The notes under the pieces are model-generated. The model made no database searches. It was not told where the DNA came from and saw nothing but the letters and a program-made list of their open reading frames with translations. The position numbers and the translations under genes are program-made. Of a stretch of 53,795 nucleotides of DNA, positions 35,680 through 43,412 are shown one piece after another. How positions within the stretch are numbered: position 1 is the stretch's first letter; each line of letters opens with the position of its first letter. Origin of the DNA: Flavobacteriaceae bacterium (GTDB taxonomy: Bacteria > Bacteroidota > Bacteroidia > Flavobacteriales > Flavobacteriaceae); assembly GCA_029248185.1 (NCBI GenBank), contig JAQWJV010000052.1, forward strand, positions 1 through 53,795, written 5' to 3'.

Positions 35680-36724
35680 AACAGATATTCTTATCATTGG
35701 AGCCGGACCTACGGGCTTATTTGCGGTTTTTGAAGCAGGATTGCTGCAACTTAAATGTCACTTAATCGATTCCCTTCCCATGCCTGGCGGTCAATGTGCT
35801 GAGATTTATCCCAAAAAACCCATTTATGATATTCCTTCTCATCCCGAAATACTTGCAGGGGATTTGGTGAAAAATCTAGAGCAACAAATCGCTCCTTTTC
35901 AACCGGGATATACACTTGGTGAAAGCGCAATCTCTATTGAAAAAACAGCTGAAAATGCATTTATTGTAACCACAGACAAAGGAACACAACATCAAGCCCC
36001 TGTTGTCGCAATAGCGGGTGGACTGGGGACTTTTGAGCCCCGAAAACCTCCTTTAAAAAATTTAGCCTTCTTTGAAGACAAGGGGGTGAGCTATATTATT
36101 AAAGAGCCTGAAATGTACAGGGATAAAAATGTTGTGATTGCTGGCGGAGGAGATTCCGCCTTAGATTGGACTATTTTCTTGGAAAATGTTGCAGCTTCTG
36201 TAACCTTGATTCATCGAAGAAATGAATTTAGAGGTGCCTTGGATTCAGTAGAAAAAGTGCAGCATTTGAAGAATGAAGGTAGAATCCAGTTGATAACTCC
36301 TGCAGAGGTTACCGCATTAGAAGGGGATGCCAAATTATCTTCCATTAGTGTAGATAAACAAGGAGAAATATTAAAAATAGACTGTGATCACTTTATCCCT
36401 CTCTTTGGACTGACCCCAAAACTGGGACCTATTGCCAATTGGGGGCTTGAAATTGAGAAGAATGCAATTAAAGTGGACAATACCTTAGACTATCAAACCA
36501 ATATTCCAGGAATTTACGCGATTGGTGATGTGAATACCTATCCGGGCAAATTAAAATTAATTTTATGTGGCTTTCACGAAGCGACTTTGATGTGTCAAAG
36601 TGCCTTCAAAAAAATCTATCCCGAAAAGCGAAATGTTTTGAAATATACTACAGTAAGTGGGGTTAGTGGATTTGATGGGTCTCAGAAACAGGCAGCAAAA
36701 TCTACAATCAAAGCAATAGAATAA
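35672..36724 (+). CDS. Ferredoxin-NADP(+) reductase (thioredoxin-reductase-like)
   Basis: A 350-residue flavoprotein of the TrxR-like ferredoxin-NADP reductase family, moving electrons between NADPH and ferredoxin. The FAD motif is IIGAGPTGLFAVFEAGLL (residues 6-23), followed by PGGQCAEIYPKKPIYDIPSH; the NADPH motif is VIAGGGDSALDWTIFLE; the second FAD motif is YAIGDVNTYPGKLKLI. It lacks the CxxC of thioredoxin reductase. Its partner ferredoxin gene starts 1 base later, but that gene carries a premature stop. Confidence 0.93.
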   Translation: MIKTDILIIGAGPTGLFAVFEAGLLQLKCHLIDSLPMPGGQCAEIYPKKPIYDIPSHPEILAGDLVKNLEQQIAPFQPGYTLGESAISIEKTAENAFIVTTDKGTQHQAPVVAIAGGLGTFEPRKPPLKNLAFFEDKGVSYIIKEPEMYRDKNVVIAGGGDSALDWTIFLENVAASVTLIHRRNEFRGALDSVEKVQHLKNEGRIQLITPAEVTALEGDAKLSSISVDKQGEILKIDCDHFIPLFGLTPKLGPIANWGLEIEKNAIKVDNTLDYQTNIPGIYAIGDVNTYPGKLKLILCGFHEATLMCQSAFKKIYPEKRNVLKYTTVSGVSGFDGSQKQAAKSTIKAIE

Positions 36725-36725
36725 A

Positions 36726-36968
36726 ATGTCCCAAGACATCACCATTTACCTAACGGATCGCGAAGGAAAGTTACATACTTTGATCGCACCTACCGACATG
36801 CAGATGAATCTCATGGAAATTTGTAAAGCTTATGAGCTTCCTGTTGAAGGAACTTGTGGAGGGATGGCCATGTGTGCTTCCTGTCAGTGTTATGTTGAAA
36901 GTGATCATCCCTTAGCTGAACGTTCTGAGGATGAAGAAGCAATGCTTTCAGAGGCTTTTTATGTTTAA
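36726..36968 (+). CDS. 2Fe-2S ferredoxin, truncated by a premature TAA
   Basis: An adrenodoxin-like ferredoxin, the expected electron partner of the upstream reductase. The 80-residue reading carries three cluster ligands in EGTCGGMAMCASCQCY. It ends with EEAMLSEAFYV and TAA (36966-36968). In frame beyond the TAA the family sequence goes on: ANSRLGCQIQMTKAIDG and IRLAPSE, then TAA at 37047-37049. The fourth ligand Cys (RLGC) is in this lost part. Related ferredoxins are about 107 residues long. The stop is one C-to-T change from CAA (Gln). The predicted short product should not hold a normal [2Fe-2S] cluster unless the stop is read through. Confidence 0.88.
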   Translation: MSQDITIYLTDREGKLHTLIAPTDMQMNLMEICKAYELPVEGTCGGMAMCASCQCYVESDHPLAERSEDEEAMLSEAFYV

Positions 36969-37049
36969 GCCAACAGTAGACTGGGTTGTCAAATACAAAT
37001 GACTAAAGCAATTGATGGATTGAAAATACGTTTAGCTCCTTCAGAATAA
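36969..37049 (+). other. In-frame ferredoxin C-terminal remnant beyond the premature stop
   Basis: Twenty-six codons plus TAA that continue the ferredoxin frame. They encode the fourth cluster cysteine (SRLGCQI) and the usual C-terminal strand (GLKIRLAPSE). Coding quality is intact, so the stop must be recent, tolerated by readthrough, or a sequence error. Confidence 0.85.
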
Positions 37050-37168
37050 AAAGTTAAGCAAAATGTGTATTTTTATCTTTCAGTTTATTTTTTAGTTTTA
37101 GTCACGACCCTCATAGAGGTTGTATGATGAAGTATTGCATGATAGATCAATTTTAATTAAGAAAAAAA

Positions 37169-38569
37169 ATGAAAAAAATCGTATTGCTGGTTATCGGAAT
37201 ATTTTTGATGGGGTGCCAATCAAATCAGGAAGAAGCACGTCAACCCATCGCTCAAGTCGAAGTAGAAGATACTTTAGCCCCTATTACAGAAAATATAATG
37301 GCTCATTCGGTTTTATATGAAGCCAATATCAGACAGTATTCTAATGAAGGAACCTTTAATGCTTTTGCTGAGGATCTGCCTGTATTGAAAAAAATGGGGG
37401 TAAAAATTATATGGTTAATGCCGATTAACCCAATTTCTACTAAAAAGAGTAAGGGACCCTTAGGAAGTTATTATGCCGTTTCAGATTACACTAAAGTGAA
37501 TCCAGAGTTTGGAACTTTAGAGGATTTCCAGGCTTTAGTCAAAAAAGCTCATGCTCTGGGAATGTATGTTATCTTGGACTGGGTTCCGGGACACACAGGC
37601 TGGGATCATCATTGGATTAAAGAGAATAGTGATTTTTATTTAAAAAATAGGAGAAGTGAGATCATTGATCCTATCGATTTTCGAACCGGAAAATCTTTTG
37701 GGTGGACGGATGTAGCCGATTTGAATTACAACAGCATGGAAATGCGCGAAGCCATGCGACAAGCGATGATTTATTGGGTGAAAGAAGCGAATATTGATGG
37801 CTATAGAATAGATCAAGCCTATGCAGTACCGCAAGAATTTTACGACAATACTTTTGCTGCTTTAAATGAAATTAAACCTCTTTTTTTATTAGCTGAAACA
37901 GATATTTACCATCCAGGAGGATTGGGACTTGTGAGTAAATTTGATGCTACTTATGATTGGCCAGGACACCAACTCTCAAAAGAAATTGCTCAGGGTAAAC
38001 GATCTGCGTATGATTATTCCAGACATATAGATAGAATGTTAAAAAGTTATGGTACCGAAAATAAGCTGGTAAATTTTATTTCAAATCATGACGAAAACTC
38101 GTGGAGCGGAACCGTTAAAGAAAGTTATGGCGATGCAGACCAAATTTTTACAGCCTTGAATTATACAACTCCCGGTATCCCCCTGATTTATTCTGGACAA
38201 GAATATGATTTGAATAAAAGATTGCATTTTTTTGAAAAAGATAGTTTCCCAAAAGTTAAAGGGAAAACGATGGAATTACTGCAACAACTGGGTGCACTCA
38301 AGAATAATCATAAAGCATTATCCTCGGGAGGAAAGGGAGGTTCTTATAGGAAACTTCAAACCTCAAATGCGAAGCAGATTTATGCTTTTGAAAGAGGTAA
38401 GGACGGAGATACATTGGTTGTAATAGCCAATTTGAGTAAAGACTATGCTCAATTTACGATGCCTCTGGATGGAATGTATGACAGGTACCAGGATTATAGA
38501 CCTAAAAGACTATCGTCAAGCTATCAATATGATTTAAAGCCTTGGGAGTTTTGGATTTTGATTCAGTAA
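37169..38569 (+). CDS. GH13 alpha-amylase family lipoprotein
   Basis: A 466-residue glycoside hydrolase family 13 protein with a lipoprotein signal (MKKIVLLVIGIFLMGCQSN, lipid Cys 16), so it is membrane-anchored on the envelope. Conserved regions: I DWVPGHTGWDHHWI (the usual Asn before His is Gly), II GYRIDQAYAVP (catalytic Asp), III FLLAETD (catalytic Glu) and IV FISNHDENSW. A C-terminal beta domain follows (YAFERGKDGDTLVVIANLSK). It stands alone; no susC/susD pair is near. Probably acts on alpha-glucans or malto-oligosaccharides; specificity unknown. Confidence 0.91.
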   Translation: MKKIVLLVIGIFLMGCQSNQEEARQPIAQVEVEDTLAPITENIMAHSVLYEANIRQYSNEGTFNAFAEDLPVLKKMGVKIIWLMPINPISTKKSKGPLGSYYAVSDYTKVNPEFGTLEDFQALVKKAHALGMYVILDWVPGHTGWDHHWIKENSDFYLKNRRSEIIDPIDFRTGKSFGWTDVADLNYNSMEMREAMRQAMIYWVKEANIDGYRIDQAYAVPQEFYDNTFAALNEIKPLFLLAETDIYHPGGLGLVSKFDATYDWPGHQLSKEIAQGKRSAYDYSRHIDRMLKSYGTENKLVNFISNHDENSWSGTVKESYGDADQIFTALNYTTPGIPLIYSGQEYDLNKRLHFFEKDSFPKVKGKTMELLQQLGALKNNHKALSSGGKGGSYRKLQTSNAKQIYAFERGKDGDTLVVIANLSKDYAQFTMPLDGMYDRYQDYRPKRLSSSYQYDLKPWEFWILIQ

Positions 38570-38620
38570 CTAGACTAAAAAGAGATAGATTTTAAACAAA
38601 TTGGCTATCTTGAAAAGAAA

Positions 38621-39379
38621 ATGTACAAACAAGGCTTCTTTTTAATTACGCTCATTAGTATTTTTATGACTTCCTGTACTCCCAATCAAACCCCACTTGT
38701 AATTGGACATAGAGGAGCCAAAGGACATTTGGCAGAAAATACGCTTCCTTCTATTGCCAAAGCAATTGAATTGGGGGTAGATGGTGTTGAGATTGATATT
38801 TTTAGGTGTGCCAGTGGTGAACTGGTAGTTTTTCACGACAAAACCCTAGATAAATTAACAAATACAACGGGCTATATTGAACAATTGACTTTGGACTCTA
38901 TTCAAAAAATTGAGGTTTTAAATGGGTTTACCATCCCTACTTTGGAGGAAGTATTGGATTTGATTAGGGGACGGGTGTTTTTAAATATTGAATTAAAAGG
39001 AACCCAAACAGCATTGCTTGTAAATGAAGTGATCCAAAACTACTTTGAAAAAGCGGAATGGGACTCAAGTAAGATTATAATCTCCAGTTTTAATTGGGAA
39101 GAACTTAAGATTTTTTATTCCGTAAACACTCAAGTTTCCATTGCCGTTTTAACCGAAGATGATCCTTTAGATGCCATTCCAATTGCAAAACAATTGAAGG
39201 CCAGTGCAATCAATCCTGATTTCGCTTCATTGACCGCTTCAAATGTTTCCAAAATAAAAAAAGAAGGGTTTAAAATTTATACTTGGACGGTTAATGATCC
39301 TCAAAAAATTGCAGAAATGATGACGCTGAATGTAGATGGTATCATTACAGATTTTCCAGAACGGGTACCAAAAAAATAA
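38621..39379 (+). CDS. Glycerophosphodiester phosphodiesterase lipoprotein
   Basis: A 252-residue GDPD-family enzyme that splits glycerophosphodiesters into glycerol 3-phosphate and an alcohol. It has a lipoprotein signal with lipobox MTSCTPN (Cys 19). The catalytic HRGAKGHLAENTLPSIAKA, the metal site VEIDIFRCASGELVVFHD, and the barrel end YTWTVNDPQKIAEMM with DGIITDFPE are all present. It lies 51 bases after the amylase gene, possibly one transcript, and is followed by a hairpin. Confidence 0.92.
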   Translation: MYKQGFFLITLISIFMTSCTPNQTPLVIGHRGAKGHLAENTLPSIAKAIELGVDGVEIDIFRCASGELVVFHDKTLDKLTNTTGYIEQLTLDSIQKIEVLNGFTIPTLEEVLDLIRGRVFLNIELKGTQTALLVNEVIQNYFEKAEWDSSKIIISSFNWEELKIFYSVNTQVSIAVLTEDDPLDAIPIAKQLKASAINPDFASLTASNVSKIKKEGFKIYTWTVNDPQKIAEMMTLNVDGIITDFPERVPKK

Positions 39380-39384
39380 ATGTC

Positions 39385-39413
39385 CTTTTGATGTAGGATT
39401 TTTCTATCAAAAG
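39385..39413. terminator. Hairpin between convergent genes, possible bidirectional terminator
   Basis: A perfect 8-base stem CTTTTGAT (39385-39392) and ATCAAAAG (39406-39413) around a 13-base loop in the 39-base gap between GDPD and the convergent gene at 39419. The T-run after the stem is weak on both strands, so termination strength is uncertain. Confidence 0.5.
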
Positions 39414-39418
39414 TAAGT

Positions 39419-39838
39419 TTAATCTCCTCCTTTAGGCTCAATGCTTTTGAAAGCCCAACCCATGATACCTCCTGTGATTCCATAATAAACAAAACACCAA
39501 ACGGCATCAACAATTTGTGCTTGTAAATCCATCCATTGGGCAGTGCCGTACATAATTAAGCCCATTCCGAATCCCATGAGAAGACCTATCCAGAGACCAA
39601 ACCGAAAACCTGAAGATAAGCCATAATTTTTGGTGTGGTGTCTGTAAAGGTTGGCCATTCCAAATGCAAAAATGATTGATCCAAGGCTAATGAATAACGG
39701 ATCCATATTTTCACCTATAGAAATATTCTGATGGGATTCAAAATAACTACCAGCGATGTACTCATAAAAAGCGTATCCCAGTAAGTTCAAAACGATGGCA
39801 CCCAGTAGCGTGCTGACTAAAGTAGATTTAGATAACAT
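39419..39838 (-). CDS. Four-helix membrane protein, unrecognised
   Basis: A 139-residue protein with about four hydrophobic helices (about 8-27, 46-63, 81-100 and 108-130). A charged loop with YRHHTKNYGLSSGFRFG connects helices 2 and 3. I recognise no named family. The gene starts close to the divergent-side TspO gene (71-base gap) and points towards GDPD. Coding quality and start context look real, but no function can be assigned. Confidence 0.65.
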   Translation of the reverse strand: MLSKSTLVSTLLGAIVLNLLGYAFYEYIAGSYFESHQNISIGENMDPLFISLGSIIFAFGMANLYRHHTKNYGLSSGFRFGLWIGLLMGFGMGLIMYGTAQWMDLQAQIVDAVWCFVYYGITGGIMGWAFKSIEPKGGD

Positions 39839-39909
39839 AGGTAAAAGATTTAGAGTTTCTTAAATATAAAAAAAATTATTTAAATCATTTAGAATCAAGC
39901 TTTAACGCC

Positions 39910-40395
39910 TTAATTCAAATACAAAATAGAGGCGTTTAAAAGGCTTGCAAAACTGACCCAAATAAGATAGGGATAGAGCATATAAGCTGATTTTTTATCA
40001 ACGACTCGAAACCAATAAATAGTGCGTTCAATCAGTATCCAAAGAATAATAATAACAATTAGCGCGAGTAAAGGGTTTCTAAGACCAAAGAAAATCAAGG
40101 ACCAAAGGCCATTGAAAATGAGCTGTGCAATAAAATGATATAAAGCTGTTTTTCCCCATCGATGTCTTCTTCCATAATACCAAACGCGTCCTATGGCTAT
40201 TCCCATTAAAAGATACAATACCGACCAAACGGGAGCAAAAAGCCAGTTGGGAGGGGAAAAGAAAGGTTTGTTTAGTCCATTATACCAAATTGGAATGGCT
40301 TCACTTGTTATCCTACTAGACAAAAAGCCTGTCGCCAAACAAAGAATAATTCCAAGAGTAGTAGCAATAATAAGTTGTGACCGTTTTCTTTTCAT
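39910..40395 (-). CDS. TspO/MBR (peripheral benzodiazepine receptor) family protein
   Basis: A 161-residue, five-helix membrane protein of the TspO family, which binds porphyrins and other small hydrophobic molecules. The signature is GLNKPFFSPPNWLFAPVWSVLYLLMGIAIG (residues about 41-70), followed by the Trp- and aromatic-rich helices NGLWSLIFFGLRNPLLAL and LYPYLIWVSFASLLNASI. In marine bacteria TspO often goes with light or oxidative stress; nothing here shows which ligand is used. Confidence 0.92.
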   Translation of the reverse strand: MKRKRSQLIIATTLGIILCLATGFLSSRITSEAIPIWYNGLNKPFFSPPNWLFAPVWSVLYLLMGIAIGRVWYYGRRHRWGKTALYHFIAQLIFNGLWSLIFFGLRNPLLALIVIIILWILIERTIYWFRVVDKKSAYMLYPYLIWVSFASLLNASILYLN

Positions 40396-40465
40396 ACTAG
40401 GGTAAAGCTAAACCAAAAAAATTAATTCTGATCACTCTGGATTACATTGATTGTAATTAAGACTG

Positions 40466-40473
40466 TATCTTTG
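40466..40473 (+). promoter_or_regulatory. Bacteroidota promoter for the mevalonate gene cluster
   Basis: TATCTTTG, followed by the same CAG as in the tyrS promoter (TATCTTTGCAG). A TTG at 40447-40449 may be the -33 element. Leader about 5-7 bases before the decarboxylase ATG. The following genes lie within 26 bases of each other and may share this transcript. Confidence 0.7.
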
Positions 40474-40480
40474 CAGCTGT

Positions 40481-41551
40481 ATGGATACATCCACTTTTAT
40501 TGCTTCAACAGCATCACCGATTCACTACACCTCTTCTTGGGAAGCCCCAAGTAATATTGCGCTGATAAAATATTGGGGAAAAAAGGAACCTCAAATACCC
40601 AAAAATCCCTCTTTGAGTTTTACCCTTTCGAGTAGTAAAACAAAAACAAAGGTGATTTTTACGCCACATGATAAAAACGAAATTGATTTTGAGTTTTATT
40701 TTCATGGCGTCCAAAAACCAGATTTCAAGCCCAAGCTAAAAACTTTTTTCGATCGAATTAGCGCTTATATTCCTTGGATTGTTAGGTATCATTTAGAAAT
40801 CCATAGTGAAAATTCTTTTCCTCATAGCAGCGGAATTGCCTCCTCAGCCTCCTCTATGGCAGCACTTTCGTTGTGTTTGATGGACTTAGAACAGCAGCTT
40901 TTCCCTGAAATGGAACAAGCGTATTTTTTTCAAAAGGCTTCTTTTTTAGCTCGATTGGGTTCGGGAAGTGCAGCTCGGAGTATTCAAGGTCCCGTTACTC
41001 TTTGGGGTAAAAATGAGACGAAAAAAACAAGTTCAGATTTATTTGCTGTCCCCTTTGGCTCCTCCTTGCATTCAGTTTTTGAGGAATATCAAGATACTAT
41101 ATTACTGGTTGACAAAGGCAGTAAGCCCGTTTCAAGTACTCAGGGACATAATTTAATGCATGGGCATCCTTTTGCTGAAAATCGATTTTCACAAGCTACA
41201 AACCATCTTTCGGAACTGGTCCCCATTATGGATTCAGGGGCATTAGACGATTTTATTCATTTAGTTGAATTAGAAGCTTTATCATTACATGCAATGATGT
41301 TGACCTCTAGTCCCTATTTTATTTTAATGCAACCCAACACCTTGGCGATAATCCAAAAAGTATGGGAGTTTAGAAAAGAAACTTTAACTCCATTATGTTT
41401 TACTTTAGATGCAGGAGCAAACGTACATTTGCTGTATCCCAATAGTTTTAGAACGGAAATCCACTCCTTCATTGAAGGGGAATTATCTGGATTTTGTCAA
41501 AAGGGTCAATACCTTTTTGATGCAGTTGGTAAGGGAGCTAAAAAAGTGTAA
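40481..41551 (+). CDS. mvaD: Diphosphomevalonate decarboxylase
   Basis: ATP-dependent decarboxylation of diphosphomevalonate to isopentenyl diphosphate, the last step of the mevalonate pathway. The 356-residue GHMP-fold protein shows SNIALIKYWGKKEPQIP, the ATP loop SFPHSSGIASSASSMAALSL, ARLGSGSAARSIQGP and the C-terminal DAGANVHLLYP. All are diagnostic of this enzyme rather than mevalonate kinase. It starts a run with a mevalonate-kinase-like gene and a UbiA prenyltransferase. Confidence 0.94.
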   Translation: MDTSTFIASTASPIHYTSSWEAPSNIALIKYWGKKEPQIPKNPSLSFTLSSSKTKTKVIFTPHDKNEIDFEFYFHGVQKPDFKPKLKTFFDRISAYIPWIVRYHLEIHSENSFPHSSGIASSASSMAALSLCLMDLEQQLFPEMEQAYFFQKASFLARLGSGSAARSIQGPVTLWGKNETKKTSSDLFAVPFGSSLHSVFEEYQDTILLVDKGSKPVSSTQGHNLMHGHPFAENRFSQATNHLSELVPIMDSGALDDFIHLVELEALSLHAMMLTSSPYFILMQPNTLAIIQKVWEFRKETLTPLCFTLDAGANVHLLYPNSFRTEIHSFIEGELSGFCQKGQYLFDAVGKGAKKV

Positions 41552-41561
41552 ATTTGAGCGT

Positions 41562-42491
41562 ATGAAAGGACCTTTATTTTTCGCTAAAATTTTATTGTTC
41601 GGTGAATATGGAATCATTAAAGATTCTAGAGGTCTTTCCATTCCTTATAATTTCTATCGTGGGGCTTTGAAGATTCCCAACGCTGAGACTCAACCCAACG
41701 AGGATTCACACCAAAAACTTTTAGCGTTTGCGGACTACTTAAAAACACTGGATGCAAGTTTAGTAGTGTTTGATTGGAATCAATTAGAAGCAGATTTAGA
41801 TCGCAAAATGTATTTTGACAGTAGTATCCCACAAGGCTATGGAGTGGGGAGTAGTGGTGCATTGGTCGCCGCTATTTATGATCAATACGCACAAAATAAA
41901 ATAACTGTTTTAGAAAACCTAACGAAGGAAAAGCTCCAGTTACTCAAAACAATTTTTGCTCAAATGGAATCTTTTTTTCATGGAAAATCTTCCGGCTTAG
42001 ATCCATTGAATAGTTATTTGAGTCTACCCATTCTGATCAACTCAAAAGAGCATATCGAAACTACGGGAATTCCCTCCCAACACAGCACTGGCAAAGGGGC
42101 TGTTTTTTTATTGGATAGTGGGATGACGGGAGAAACTGCTCCTATGGTTTCTATTTTTATGGAAAACATGAAGCAAGAAGCTTTCAGTACGATGATGAGA
42201 GAGCAATTTATTAAGCATTCGGATGCCTGTGTGGAAGATTTTTTGAAAGGAAATATGGGTTCTCTTTTTAGCAACATTAAGTCGCTGTCATCTCTAGTTT
42301 TAAAGAATTTCGAACCCATGATACCCGATGCTTTTCACACGGTTTGGAAAAATGGAATTGAAACCAACGAATACTACTTAAAGCTCTGTGGATCGGGAGG
42401 TGGTGGTTTTATTTTAGGTTTTACTCGTGATTTTGATAAAGCTAAAAAAGCATTGAAAGGCTTTCCTCTGGAGGTGGTTTACCATTTTTAA
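41562..42491 (+). CDS. GHMP kinase, probable mevalonate kinase
   Basis: A 309-residue GHMP kinase. It has KILLFGEYGIIKDSRGLS, the ATP-binding GYGVGSSGALVAAIYDQY, GKSSGLDPLNSYLSLPI (probable catalytic Asp) and the C-terminal glycine loop CGSGGGGFILGF. With mvaD just upstream (10-base gap) mevalonate kinase is most likely; phosphomevalonate kinase is the alternative. The start is ATG 41562. An earlier in-frame start at 41409 would lie deep inside mvaD and adds only non-homologous residues. Confidence 0.85.
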   Translation: MKGPLFFAKILLFGEYGIIKDSRGLSIPYNFYRGALKIPNAETQPNEDSHQKLLAFADYLKTLDASLVVFDWNQLEADLDRKMYFDSSIPQGYGVGSSGALVAAIYDQYAQNKITVLENLTKEKLQLLKTIFAQMESFFHGKSSGLDPLNSYLSLPILINSKEHIETTGIPSQHSTGKGAVFLLDSGMTGETAPMVSIFMENMKQEAFSTMMREQFIKHSDACVEDFLKGNMGSLFSNIKSLSSLVLKNFEPMIPDAFHTVWKNGIETNEYYLKLCGSGGGGFILGFTRDFDKAKKALKGFPLEVVYHF

Positions 42492-42502
42492 AAAGCATTG
42501 TG

Positions 42503-43387
42503 ATGCTCACTCCTCAATTACAACGTTCCTTGTTAAAACTTCTGAGCCTGTTCAGCCTCATCCGGGGATATAATATCATTGTTTTAGTTTTGGCACAATA
42601 TCTTACCGCACGATATATTTTAGCCCCGCATAGATCTTGGTGGAGCTTGATTTTGGATTATGATTTTTTCAGTATCATTATTGCTTCTGCCTTGACTACT
42701 TCTGCGGGATATATTATCAATAATTTTTATGACGCTGCCAAAGACCAAATCAATCGGCCTAAAAAATATGTTTTAGAGCATCTCGTTTCTCAACAGCATC
42801 AAATGGTTTTGTATCTGATGTTGAACATGATTGCTTTTGTTTTTGCTAGTGTGATTTCATCTCGTGCGGTTCTCTTTTTTGTCTTTTATATGTTTGCCAT
42901 TTGGCTCTATAGCTATCGCATAAAACGTCTTTTTTGGTTGAGTAATTTTTTTTCCGCATTGTTAATGATTTTGCCTTTTTGGGCGATTACCTTGTACCTC
43001 AAAAACTTTGACATTTTAATATTCTATCATGCAGGATTTTTATTTTTTCTGATTTTAGGTAGAGATCTTATTAAAGATTTAGAAAATTTTAGAGGAGATT
43101 GGGTGCAACGTTACCGGACCTTACCCGTAGTTTACAATGATACTGTTACTAAATGGATCATTTCCTTTAGTTTGTTGTTTAGTTTAATCCCTACCTACTT
43201 CCTAGTGCAACATCCCTTAGGATTAATGTATTACTACTTTGTATTTAGTATTCCCTATTTGATCTTAGTTTTATTATTGTTGTGGCGTGCAAAGGATCAA
43301 AAGATGTACCTTTGGCTCCACAATTTAATCAAGATCTGGATTTTAGTGGGTGTTTTAAGCATTGCTCTAATTTATCAAAATCTTTAA
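42503..43387 (+). CDS. UbiA-family prenyltransferase (GGGP synthase-like)
   Basis: A 294-residue membrane prenyltransferase with about eight helices. The two Asp-rich motifs that bind prenyl diphosphate and magnesium are NNFYDAAKDQINRPKK and LGRDLIKDLENFRGDW. Annotated relatives in Bacteroidota are called geranylgeranylglycerol-phosphate geranylgeranyltransferase; heme or menaquinone prenylation is the alternative. Position after two mevalonate genes fits a user of the isoprenoids they make. Start at ATG 42503, next to an in-frame GTG at 42500. Confidence 0.86.
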   Translation: MLTPQLQRSLLKLLSLFSLIRGYNIIVLVLAQYLTARYILAPHRSWWSLILDYDFFSIIIASALTTSAGYIINNFYDAAKDQINRPKKYVLEHLVSQQHQMVLYLMLNMIAFVFASVISSRAVLFFVFYMFAIWLYSYRIKRLFWLSNFFSALLMILPFWAITLYLKNFDILIFYHAGFLFFLILGRDLIKDLENFRGDWVQRYRTLPVVYNDTVTKWIISFSLLFSLIPTYFLVQHPLGLMYYYFVFSIPYLILVLLLLWRAKDQKMYLWLHNLIKIWILVGVLSIALIYQNL

Positions 43388-43412
43388 TCGAATAGCGACT
43401 AATATAAATCGT

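Noticed and set aside
37050-37168. Riboswitch or small RNA upstream of the amylase gene
   Set aside because: The 119-base gap has only a weak CCTC/GAGG inverted repeat and AT-rich DNA; no recognisable riboswitch core was seen.
41409-41561. Longer start for the GHMP kinase at 41409
   Set aside because: The extra residues lie inside the mvaD coding region in another frame and do not resemble GHMP kinase N-termini. MKGPLFFAKILLFGEYG at 41562 does.
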